Assembly (NCBI RefSeq): GCF_022370755.2
Contig: NZ_CP092364.2
Location: forward strand, 6,138,001-6,202,000
Source: Mycolicibacterium goodii
Lineage (GTDB): Bacteria > Actinomycetota > Actinomycetes > Mycobacteriales > Mycobacteriaceae
DNA: 64,000 bases
Reading direction: 5' to 3'
Part shown: positions 43,917 through 53,439 of the stretch, piece after piece
Layout: each line of letters begins with the position of its first letter
Position numbering within the stretch: the first letter of the stretch is position 1
Notes under the pieces: generated by a model
Databases searched by the model: none
What the model saw: the letters and a program-made list of their open reading frames with translations, nothing else
What the model was told of the DNA's origin: nothing
Position numbers and translations under genes: made by a program

Positions 43917-44726
43917 TCAGGCGCCTCTGGCCCGCTGCGCCAATTCGACTGTCGCCGCGCGCAGTTCGTCGATCGAGCGGATCGGGGCCGGGTAACCGAC
44001 CCGGCTGTAGGCCACTCCGCGATCGGTAATCACACGCAGATCGAGACCGTAGCGGTCGGCGCCGGTGCACACGGCCTCGGTGGCGTCCGGATAGCCGCCG
44101 AGGTTGCGGGCCATCGCGACCAGCGAGTCGGCATGGTCGGCGTTGAGGTGGGCGACGGCCCCGGCCGCACGTGGGGTGACGGGATCGGGCTCCGCGGCGG
44201 CATAGGCCTCGCCCGTGGTGGAGTCCATGCGTCCGTAACCACCCACCCAGCGGACTCGCCGGACACGGAGCACCCACACCGAGAAGTCGCTGTACTCGAT
44301 GTAGTACTTCGCCGCCGCGACGGCCCCGAGATGCGCGGTACGGGCCGCGGCGAGTTCGTCGCCGAGCGGGCGTTCCGCCACGCCCGCGAGCGTCACGCGT
44401 GCGCTGGCCAGCGGATCGGACTCGGTGGTCGGTGCGACGATCGCGATGCTGGCGCGCGGGTCGTGCGCGAGGTTTCGGCCGTGCTCGGCCATGTTCGACA
44501 CGCACAGCACCGGCGCGCCGCCGAGCAGTCCGTAGGTGACGAATGAGGCCCACGGGTCGCCATCGGTGGTCAGCGTCGCCAGCGTGGCGACATTGGTGGA
44601 CGCGGCGATCGTGCGGGCCTCCTCGGCCGCGGACGGTCGCGCGACGTCGGCCACCGGCGTCAACGGCGGGGGAACGGAGGGGGCGTCCCCGGGGTCTCCA
44701 TGATCGCGAACTGCCACGGCCCGCAC
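43917..44726 (-). CDS. HugZ-like split-barrel protein with DUF2470 domain
   Basis: 269 aa. A PPOX-like barrel (~25-170: NVATLATLTTDGDPWASFVTY; LCVSNMAEHGRNLAHDPRAS) is followed by a DUF2470 domain (~190-260: AVAHLNADHADSLVAMAR). This two-domain arrangement is that of HugZ, a haem-degrading oxygenase, so haem or flavin binding is possible; the exact activity is not known. GTG 44726. Single gene with ~45-bp gaps either side. Confidence 0.85.
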   Translation of the reverse strand: MRAVAVRDHGDPGDAPSVPPPLTPVADVARPSAAEEARTIAASTNVATLATLTTDGDPWASFVTYGLLGGAPVLCVSNMAEHGRNLAHDPRASIAIVAPTTESDPLASARVTLAGVAERPLGDELAAARTAHLGAVAAAKYYIEYSDFSVWVLRVRRVRWVGGYGRMDSTTGEAYAAAEPDPVTPRAAGAVAHLNADHADSLVAMARNLGGYPDATEAVCTGADRYGLDLRVITDRGVAYSRVGYPAPIRSIDELRAATVELAQRARGA

Positions 44727-44771
44727 CTTACCGACCGACGGCGTCCCGGTGGAGGTGGCCGGCCGTCAGGA

Positions 44772-45230
44772 TCAGCCGCCCAGCGCGGCGATCAGATCCT
44801 TGATCTGCGCGGTCTCCGCCTCGGTCGCGGGCTCCTCGGCCTCGACGGCCTCGATGAGATCCCGGCGCACCCCGATACCGTTCGCGGCTTCGGCGGTGCT
44901 GAGTTTCGCGCGCAGGCGCGCGACGTACAGCCGCTGACCCAATGTCGCGCCGGGACCCTCGGCGGCCGTGGTCATCAATTCGTCGTAGCGCGTGCGGACA
45001 CCGCTCAGCGCGACGATCACCGACGGGGTCGTGCGGCTGCGGGTCGCGGCATCGGCGAGCGAGGTCTGCAGCTTGCGCAGACCGGCCAGCACGACAGCGG
45101 CGCGTTCGGGGAACTCGGCGTCGCCGACCGGCGGGAGCGCGTCGATCGCGGCGGTGTACATGTGCATCGCCGCATCGGACAGACCAACGATTACGGGTGC
45201 TTCACCATCATTCGGTGCGGACTCAGCCAC
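44772..45230 (-). CDS. Hypothetical protein with XRE-like helix-turn-helix C-terminus
   Basis: 152 aa. The C-terminal ~60 residues (LGQRLYVARLRAKLSTAEAA, NGIGVRRDLIEAVEAEEPAT) look like a Cro/XRE-type DNA-binding fold; the N-terminal half is helical and unassigned. ATG 45230. It is divergent from treS across 203 bp and conserved-looking, so it could influence treS-pep2; that is inference. Confidence 0.72.
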   Translation of the reverse strand: MAESAPNDGEAPVIVGLSDAAMHMYTAAIDALPPVGDAEFPERAAVVLAGLRKLQTSLADAATRSRTTPSVIVALSGVRTRYDELMTTAAEGPGATLGQRLYVARLRAKLSTAEAANGIGVRRDLIEAVEAEEPATEAETAQIKDLIAALGG

Positions 45231-45433
45231 AGACCATCCCTCGTCGAAGCGTGTGGATCGCCGGAACCAGGGTCCAGCGACAAGATCAGACCGGGGAAAA
45301 CCTAACCCGCCATCGTCTCTTATTCAACCGTTGGTTTTTCGGCAAAGCCCGTCGCGGCGCTGAATCGCGTTGCTGCCCGCACATTTCGGTCAACTGGTGT
45401 CCGCCGCCGCGGAAGTGGGTACGTTGAACACCG

Positions 45434-47208
<1,775 letters not shown>

Positions 47209-47212
<4 letters not shown>

Positions 47213-48534
47213 CCGTCGAATTCGAGAGCTGGCTGACCCAGCAACGGTGGTACGCCGGACGCAATCGCGAATTGGTCTCTGCCGCACCTGAAGTGGTCGT
47301 ACCGCTGCGCGACGGCCTCGACCTGGTGCTGCTGCGCGCGCGGTACGCCGACGGTCCCGACGATCGCTATCAGGTGATCGTCGCGACCGACAGCGGCCCG
47401 ATCGACGAGTACAGCGTCGTCGCCACGATCGGCACGGCCGACGGCCGAACCAGTTACGACGCACTCTACGATCCCGGCGCCGCACGCTACCTGTTGTCGC
47501 TCATCGACGAATCGGCGACCGTCGACACGGTGCGGTTCGTCTGTGAACCCGATGTCGAACTACCGCTCGACACGCCCCCACGGGTCTCGGGTGCCGAACA
47601 GAGCAACACCAGCGTGGTGTTCGGCGAGGAGGCGATCCTCAAGATCTTCCGGCGCATCACGCCAGGGGTGAATCCGGACATCGAGCTCAACCGCGTGCTG
47701 GCCAGGGCCGGCAACCCGCACGTGGCCAGGCTGCTGGGCTCGTTCGAAACCGAATGGGACGGCGAGCCTTACGCATTGGGCATGGTCACCGAGTTCGCGG
47801 CGAACTCCGCGGAGGGCTGGGACATGGCGACCACGAGCACGCGCGACCTGTTCGCCGAGGGCGACCTGTATGCCGATGAGGTGGGCGGGGACTTCGCCGG
47901 CGAGTCCTACCGGCTCGGTGAGGCCGTCGCGTCGGTGCACGCCTGCCTGGCGGCCGAACTCGGCACCGAGGAGGTCCCGTTCCCCGCGGGCGTCATGGCG
48001 CAGCGGCTCGCGGCGGCTGTCGACGCGGTTCCCGCACTGCGCGAACGGGTTCCGCTGATCGAGGAACGCTACCGCAAGCTGGAGAACACCACGATGACCG
48101 TGCAGCGCGTGCACGGCGATCTGCACCTGGGCCAGGTGCTGCGCACGCCGAAGGGCTGGCTGCTGATCGACTTCGAGGGCGAGCCCGGTCAACCGCTGGA
48201 CCAGCGGCGCCGCCCGGACACCACGGTGCGCGACGTCGCGGGCATCCTGCGGTCATTCGAGTACGCGGCGCACCACCGGTTGGTGGATCAGGCCGGCGAC
48301 GACGACGACCGCGCACGGCAACTCGCGGCGCGGGCCAGGGAGTGGGTGACCCGAAACTGTGCGTCGTTCTGCGACGGGTACGCCGCCGAGGCCGGGACCG
48401 ATCCGCGCGACAGTGCCGATCTGCTGGCCGCGTACGAACTCGACAAGGCCGTCTACGAGGCCGCGTACGAGGCACGGCACCGGCCCAGCTGGCTGCCGAT
48501 CCCACTCGGCTCCATCGCGCACCTCTTGGGGTGA
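47209..48534 (+). CDS. pep2: Maltokinase (Pep2/Mak)
   Basis: 441 aa. ATP-dependent kinase making maltose-1-phosphate. The N-terminal cap begins [12 protein letters not shown] as in all maltokinases; the kinase-like lobe has [14 protein letters not shown] (catalytic Asp) and [14 protein letters not shown] (metal site). In mycobacteria TreS and Pep2 form a complex. ATG overlaps the treS stop (ATGA). A large hairpin follows the stop. Confidence 0.97.
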
Positions 48535-48557
48535 GCGGCGCCCGCGACTTCGCCTGC

Positions 48558-48615
48558 CGAGCAGACGTAAAACTGCCCATTTTCGCGTAGAAACCGGCAG
48601 TTTTGCGTCTGCTCG
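48558..48615. terminator. Large hairpin between pep2 and a convergent gene
   Basis: 20-nt arms (48558-48577 and 48596-48615) pair except for one G-T wobble, with an 18-nt loop. It starts 24 nt past pep2 and probably terminates transcription from both sides. The core GCAGACG(T/C)AAAACTGCC looks like an intergenic motif that recurs in mycobacterial genomes (from memory; not tested here). Confidence 0.6.
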
Positions 48616-48660
48616 TGGGAGGCTCGTGGGAGGCTGGTGGGAGGACGTGGGAGGACGTGG
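48612..48660. repeat. Degenerate 10-11-bp tandem repeat
   Basis: Four and a half units of (C/A)(T)CGTGGGAGG: 48612-48622, 48623-48633, 48634-48644, 48645-48654 and a partial 48655-48660. It abuts the hairpin and ends 17 bp before the 3' end of the convergent gene. Confidence 0.75.
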
Positions 48661-48676
48661 TCCGCGCGAGAAACTG

Positions 48677-49786
48677 CTAGAGCGTGACGATCCCGTAGTC
48701 CGCGAGCTGTCCGGCGAGGACACGCAGCTGATCCTGCGACGACCCGAGGGTGTGCTCGATCGCGGTGAGCCGTGCGGCGTAGTGGCCGACCGGGTACTCC
48801 GCGGTGATACCGATACCGCCGTGCATCTGGATCGACTCCTGCGCGATGTGCCTGCCGGACCGGCCGATCTGCAGCTTGGCCCGCGCGGCCTTCACCGGGT
48901 CGAAGTCGCCGTCGGCGATCGACATCGACGCGTACATCGCCATGCTGCGTGCCAGCTCGAGCGACACGTACATGTCGGCGGCGCGCTGCGTCAGCGTCTG
49001 GAACTTGCTCAAAGTGACACCGAACTGCTTGCGCGACTTGAGGTAATCCGTGGTGAGCCGCAGTGCCTCCTCCATCGCGCCCAATGCCTCGGCGGCCAGG
49101 CCTGCCGAGATCCGCACGAGCGCGCGGGTGACGGTCTCCGACGCGTCGGTGGGCTCACCGAGCGGTTCGGCCGCGGCCGTGGTGAGCTCGATCTGCGCGC
49201 CGCGGGCGCCGTCGAACGTGCGGAAGGGCTTGCGCGTCACGCCGGACGCGTCGGCGTCGACCAGAAACAGACCCACGCCGCCATCGGGCAGCGCGGCGCT
49301 GATTACCAGCGTGTTGGCGGTGTCGCCGGCGAGCACCGGGTTCTTGATCCCGTTGAGCGCCCACGCATCCCCGTCGCGCGCCGCCGTCACGGTCGGGGCG
49401 GCGGCGGTGTCGCGCACACCGGGTTCGGAATGCGCGAACGCGAGGATCCGCCGGCCGGCCGCGACCTCGTCGAGCAGCTGCCGCTGTGCGTCGGTGCCAC
49501 GTTCGGCGATGATCGCGCCCGGCGCGAGCGCCCCGTGCAGCACCGGCTCGGGAGCCAGCCGGCGGCCGATCTCGTGGAGCACCACCATGATCTCGAGCTG
49601 GCCGCCGGAGTCCTCGTCGAATCCGAGTCCGAGGACGCCGATCTCGGCGAGTTGCTGCCACACCTCGGTCTTGTGGCCGGGGTCGGCGGCGATCACCTTG
49701 TTGCGGGTCTCGGTGTCGTAGCTCGACAGCAGGTCGCGCGTGGTGTCGGCCAGCAGGTTCTGCTCATCGGTTAGCTGAAAATCCAT
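48677..49786 (-). CDS. Acyl-CoA dehydrogenase (beta partner of FadE pair)
   Basis: 369 aa flavoprotein of the acyl-CoA dehydrogenase family. The N-terminal helical, middle beta and C-terminal helical domains are present (LTTDYLKSRKQFGVTLSKFQ; IQMHGGIGITAEYPVGHY). It lies 8 bp behind another fadE gene; such adjacent pairs in mycobacteria often encode alpha2beta2 heteromeric dehydrogenases for steroid or CoA-thioester side chains. Substrate unknown. ATG 49786. Confidence 0.9.
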   Translation of the reverse strand: MDFQLTDEQNLLADTTRDLLSSYDTETRNKVIAADPGHKTEVWQQLAEIGVLGLGFDEDSGGQLEIMVVLHEIGRRLAPEPVLHGALAPGAIIAERGTDAQRQLLDEVAAGRRILAFAHSEPGVRDTAAAPTVTAARDGDAWALNGIKNPVLAGDTANTLVISAALPDGGVGLFLVDADASGVTRKPFRTFDGARGAQIELTTAAAEPLGEPTDASETVTRALVRISAGLAAEALGAMEEALRLTTDYLKSRKQFGVTLSKFQTLTQRAADMYVSLELARSMAMYASMSIADGDFDPVKAARAKLQIGRSGRHIAQESIQMHGGIGITAEYPVGHYAARLTAIEHTLGSSQDQLRVLAGQLADYGIVTL

Positions 49787-49794
49787 GTGTCAAC

Positions 49795-50952
49795 TCACAA
49801 TCCGAGAATGGTGGACGCGATGATGGTGCGCTGCACCTCGTTGCTGCCGCCGTAGATCGAGGTCTTGCGGTAGTTGAGGTACAGCGGTGCGGTGAGCTGC
49901 GCCCACTCGGGGGAGGCGATGCCGTCCGCCTGGTTCGGCAGCGCGTCCGCGCCCGCCACCTCGACGAGCAGTTCGGTCGCGAGCTGCTGCAGCTGCGTGC
50001 CGCGGAGTTTCAGTACCGACGAGGCCGGATTCGGCTTGCCGTCCGAGGAGTCCGACGTCACCCGCATCTGGGTGAGCTCGAGGGCCAACACGTCGTTCTC
50101 GGCCTCGGCGAGGCGGGCCGCGAACAGCGGATCCGAGAGCAGGCCGTTGGCGGCCGCGCGTTCCTTGGCCTGCGCGAGGCGCACCTTGGTTCGGGCGACG
50201 CCGGTGATGCCGGTGCGCTCGTTGCCGAGGAGGAACTTGGCGTACGTCCAGCCCTGGTTCTCCTCACCGACGAGCTGATCGGCGGGGACGCGCACGTCCT
50301 CGAAGAACACCTCGTTGACCTCGACGCTGCCGTCCACCAGCTTGATCGGGCGCATGGTGATGCCGGGCGTGTCGAGGTCGATCAGCAGCATCGAGATGCC
50401 GGCCTGACGCTTGGGGGCCTGCGGATCGGTGCGCACGAGGCAGAAGATCCAGTCGGCGTACTGGCCCAGCGTGGTCCAGGTCTTCTGTCCGTTGACCACG
50501 TACGTGTCGCCGTCGCGGACCGCGGTGGTGCGCAGCGACGCGAGGTCGGAGCCGGCCTCGGGCTCGGAGAAGCCCTGACACCAGAAGATGTCGAGCGCGG
50601 CCGTGGCGGGCAGGAAGCGTTCCTTCATCTCCTGTGAGCCGAACTCCGCGATGACCGGGCCGATCATCTTGGCGTTGAAGGTCAGCGGTTCCGGGACACA
50701 GGCCAACTGCATCTCGTCGAGCCAGATCTGGTGCTGTGTGGGCGTCCAGTCCTTACCGCCCCACTCGACGGGCCAGTTCGGTACCGCGAGGCCGTGCTTG
50801 TGCAGGATCTTGTGGGTCGTGACGATGTCGTCCTTGAGGAGTTCGCCGCCCCGCGCGTGCCGCGCGCGGATGTCCTCCGGGATCTCGGTTCGGTAGAAGG
50901 TGCGCAGCTCGTCGCGGAACGCGGCTTCCTCCGGTGTGAGCGCCAGTTGCAT
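49795..50952 (-). CDS. Acyl-CoA dehydrogenase (alpha partner of FadE pair)
   Basis: 385 aa. Landmarks: FWCQGFSEPEAGSDLASLRT and VVNGQKTWTTLGQYADWIF (flavin/substrate binding) and the C-terminal KTSIYGGSNEVQRTII, close to the FAD-binding tail of the family. It precedes the second fadE by 8 bp. ATG 50952. The catalytic base could not be assigned with certainty by reading. Confidence 0.92.
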   Translation of the reverse strand: MQLALTPEEAAFRDELRTFYRTEIPEDIRARHARGGELLKDDIVTTHKILHKHGLAVPNWPVEWGGKDWTPTQHQIWLDEMQLACVPEPLTFNAKMIGPVIAEFGSQEMKERFLPATAALDIFWCQGFSEPEAGSDLASLRTTAVRDGDTYVVNGQKTWTTLGQYADWIFCLVRTDPQAPKRQAGISMLLIDLDTPGITMRPIKLVDGSVEVNEVFFEDVRVPADQLVGEENQGWTYAKFLLGNERTGITGVARTKVRLAQAKERAAANGLLSDPLFAARLAEAENDVLALELTQMRVTSDSSDGKPNPASSVLKLRGTQLQQLATELLVEVAGADALPNQADGIASPEWAQLTAPLYLNYRKTSIYGGSNEVQRTIIASTILGL

Positions 50953-51010
50953 GACTGTCTCCCTACTCGGTGATCTGATTTCACACTAAACCACCCAGTT
51001 GGTTGGTCGG

Positions 51011-51814
51011 TTATCGGACCAGGCGGCGCAACAGTGCCGAGGCGGCCGCGACCCCGAGCACGGCCGCGGCGACCAGCACGGTGATGTCGAGTACCCAGTT
51101 CGTCGGCGTTCCGATCAACAGCCCGCGCAGGGCGTTGACCTCGTAGCTCAACGGGTTCACCGCCGACAGCCAACGCAGCCAGACCGGCATGACGTCGACC
51201 GGGTACAGCGCGTTCGACGCGAAGAACAGCGGCATCGTGATGGCCTGCCCGATACCCATGAGCCGGTCGCGCTTGCGCACGAGCCCGGCCAGGGTCATCG
51301 ACAGGCATGCGAAGAACGCGGCGCCCAGCACGACCACGCCCATGGCGGCCAGGATGCGCAGCGGGTTGAGGGTCAGCGAGATACCCATCAGGTACGCCAG
51401 CGCCACCACCCCGAGCACCTGCACCACCGACCGGACGCCGGCAGCGAACGCCTTGCCGCTGACCAGTGCCGACGCGGGCGCCGGAGTGACCATGAGCTTG
51501 GCCAGGATGCCCGCGTCGCGGTCCCAGATGATCTGGATGCCGTAGAAGATCGAGATGAACAGTGCCGATTGCGCGATGATGCCGGGCGCGAGAAACGCCA
51601 GGTACGGCACGCCGCCGGTGTCGACGAGATGGAGGCGGCTGAACGTCTGGCCGAAGATCAACAACCACAGCGCGGGTTGGACCATGCGGGTGAAGAGTTC
51701 GGTGCGATCGTGGCGCAGCTTCTGGAGTTCGACGAGCGCGAACGCGCCCATCCGCAGGGCCACCGCACGCACGCGGCGCAGCCCACGCGGCGCGCGTACC
51801 AGGTCAACTGACAC
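51011..51814 (-). CDS. ABC exporter permease (DrrB/ABC-2 type)
   Basis: 267 aa, six transmembrane helices of the ABC-2 family (FTRMVQPALWLLIFGQTFSR; GIQIIWDRDAGILAKLMVTP; SNALYPVDVMPVWLRWLSAV). GTG 51814 overlaps the ATPase stop by 11 bp. With the ATPase it forms a drug- or lipid-export type transporter, presumably controlled by the MarR gene ahead of it. An in-frame upstream extension would read the ATPase gene and is rejected. Confidence 0.9.
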   Translation of the reverse strand: MSVDLVRAPRGLRRVRAVALRMGAFALVELQKLRHDRTELFTRMVQPALWLLIFGQTFSRLHLVDTGGVPYLAFLAPGIIAQSALFISIFYGIQIIWDRDAGILAKLMVTPAPASALVSGKAFAAGVRSVVQVLGVVALAYLMGISLTLNPLRILAAMGVVVLGAAFFACLSMTLAGLVRKRDRLMGIGQAITMPLFFASNALYPVDVMPVWLRWLSAVNPLSYEVNALRGLLIGTPTNWVLDITVLVAAAVLGVAAASALLRRLVR

Positions 51815-52706
51815 GGCGCACCGTCCTGCGGGTGGCGCGGACCTCACGCAGACCCGCCCGGCGCGGGTCGGCGCCTCCCTCGAGATCGGATCCCGCGTAG
51901 TGCCGGAACACGTCTTCGAGGGTGGTCCCCGAGGTGTCGGCGGCATTGTCGGCGGCGTTGTCGGCGGCGTTGTCGGCGGCGTTGTCGGGAGCTTCCCCCG
52001 ACGCCTCCCTCGATACGGCCGCTTTCAGTTCGTCGGGCGAGCCGACGGCCTGTAACCGGCCGTGGTGCATGAGTGCGACCCGGTCGCACAGCGCATCGGC
52101 CTCTCCCATGTAGTGCGTGGTCAGCAACACCGTCATGCCGAACTCGGCCTGCATGTGGCGAACCTGGGTCCACACGCTGTCGCGGGCGATGGGGTCGAGG
52201 CCGACGGTGGGCTCGTCGAGGATCAGCAGCAGCGGCCGGTTCACCAGGGCCTGCGCCAGTTCGAGGCGGCGCACCATACCGCCCGAGTACGTGCCCGCGA
52301 CGGTGTCGGCGACGTCGAGCAGTTGCATCGACTCCAGCGCGGCCGTCACACGCTCGGCCCGCTCGGCGCGCGGCACGTCGTACAGCCGCGCGAACAGCTC
52401 GACGTTCTGCCTGCCGGTCAGCGCGGCCTCGATCGAGAGCTGCTGGGGTACGTAGCCGAGGTTGTGCCGGATGTCCATGGTGTGGCTGCGGGTATCGAGG
52501 CCGAAGATCCGCACGCGGCCCTGCTGTACCGGCGTGAGCGTGGTCAGCACCCGCACCACGGTGGTCTTGCCTGCGCCGTTGGGGCCGAGCAGGCCCAGGG
52601 TCTCGCCGGTGCGCACCTGCAGCGTCAGGTCCTCGACCGCGGTGAACTGCCCGTAGCGGAGGGTGAGCCCTTCGCAGTGGATCGCCACGCCGGCGTGATC
52701 AGTCAT
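51804..52706 (-). CDS. ABC exporter ATPase (DrrA-like) with NAAD repeat linker
   Basis: 300 aa. Walker A GPNGAGKTT, signature TYSGGMVRRLELAQAL, Walker B LLLILDEPTVGLD and switch LTTHYMGEAD are intact. After ~residue 235 a linker contains (D)NAAD repeated four times, encoded by a 12-bp tandem repeat, before the DrrA-type C-terminal segment TTLEDVFRHYAG. The ATG overlaps the stop of the MarR gene by 4 bp. Confidence 0.92.
   Translation of the reverse strand: MTDHAGVAIHCEGLTLRYGQFTAVEDLTLQVRTGETLGLLGPNGAGKTTVVRVLTTLTPVQQGRVRIFGLDTRSHTMDIRHNLGYVPQQLSIEAALTGRQNVELFARLYDVPRAERAERVTAALESMQLLDVADTVAGTYSGGMVRRLELAQALVNRPLLLILDEPTVGLDPIARDSVWTQVRHMQAEFGMTVLLTTHYMGEADALCDRVALMHHGRLQAVGSPDELKAAVSREASGEAPDNAADNAADNAADNAADTSGTTLEDVFRHYAGSDLEGGADPRRAGLREVRATRRTVRRVS
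51936..51983. repeat. 12-bp tandem repeat inside the ABC ATPase gene
   Basis: Four head-to-tail copies of GTCGGCGGC(A/G)TT (51936-51947, 51948-51959, 51960-51971, 51972-51983), followed by GTCGG. Each unit is in frame and encodes NAAD on the minus strand, so copy number can vary without frameshift. Confidence 0.92.
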
Positions 52707-53179
52707 GAGTCCCTCTCCTGCAGCAGCCGGGTGAGTTCGGCCAGGACGTCCAAACCTTTTGCCAGGTCCTCGATCTGGGAGTCGTCGAGCTTCGCCAGGA
52801 CGGCGGACAGCGCGGCCCGCCGCGCGGCCCGCGATTCGTCGGCGATGCGCTGTGCCTCGGGGGTCAGGCGCAGACGGCTGACCCGCCGATCCGATTCGTC
52901 GACGGTCTTGACCAGCAGTCCGTCGGCGGCCAGGCGTGACACCAGAGTCGATGCGGTGTTGGGGACGAGGTTGAGCTCGGCCGCCGATTCACGCACCGAG
53001 ATGCCGGGGTTACGGCCGACGAGGCGCAGCAGTTCGCCTTGCGACTGGGTCACACCGGTGGCGTCGAATCCGCCGCCGGTGGCGCGTCGGAGTTGTCTGC
53101 GGAAGCGGCCGACGACGTTGAACAGGTCGCCGATCAGATCGCGGTCGACACGCCGCCCAGTTTTCACCACGACGCCCAC
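52703..53179 (-). CDS. MarR-family transcriptional regulator
   Basis: 158 aa winged-helix protein. The recognition region SVRESAAELNLVPNTASTLV and the wing LLVKTVDESDRRVSRLRLT are typical of MarR. GTG 53179 lies inside a 33-bp palindrome (53175-53207), the likely self-operator. It is the first gene of an operon with the DrrAB-type exporter (ATGA overlap), so it probably represses exporter expression until a ligand binds. Confidence 0.92.
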   Translation of the reverse strand: MGVVVKTGRRVDRDLIGDLFNVVGRFRRQLRRATGGGFDATGVTQSQGELLRLVGRNPGISVRESAAELNLVPNTASTLVSRLAADGLLVKTVDESDRRVSRLRLTPEAQRIADESRAARRAALSAVLAKLDDSQIEDLAKGLDVLAELTRLLQERDS

Positions 53180-53207
53180 AATACCTCTGTCACAGAGGTA
53201 TTGTGGG
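53175..53207. promoter_or_regulatory. 33-bp perfect palindrome, MarR operator candidate
   Basis: Two 16-bp arms (CCCACAATACCTCTGT and its exact complement) flank a single C at 53191. The palindrome includes the MarR start codon (53177-53179, minus strand), so a dimer bound here would block transcription or initiation directly. Confidence 0.8.
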
Positions 53208-53260
53208 GGAGTGCTCGACCATCGAGAGGCACTGCTGACTTGGCAAACGGTGGATCAGGC

Positions 53261-53372
53261 AGCAGCCGTGGCCGCAGGGTAGTTGCCGCCGCTCTTCGGC
53301 TTCTACCCCCGGCCCGCCCGGCCGGTGGCACCAAGCAGTGACTCAGCGCCTACTAGGGCGGCCACGGCTGCT
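53261..53372. repeat. 15-bp inverted repeat, 82 bp apart
   Basis: Arms 53261-53275 (AGCAGCCGTGGCCGC) and 53358-53372 are perfect complements. They lie in the gene-free interval between the MarR gene and the 3' end of glgX. Could be a long hairpin RNA end structure or a remnant; function not known. Confidence 0.6.
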
Positions 53373-53439
53373 ACCTGGAAAATTACCATACTTCCTGGTA
53401 CAGCCCACGATTTTGAATCGCCAAGCAACTCACCCGGCG

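Noticed and set aside
48612..48660. Possible CRISPR or attachment site
   Set aside because: Units are 10-11 bp, degenerate, without spacers; no tRNA or integrase gene is near.
51936..51988. Possible CRISPR-like repeats
   Set aside because: Units are 12 bp, head-to-tail with no spacers, and in frame within a gene; it is a coding microsatellite.
53261..53372. tRNA gene in the marR-glgX gap
   Set aside because: The interval has a long inverted repeat but no cloverleaf, T-loop (GTTCRA) or proper acceptor stem.
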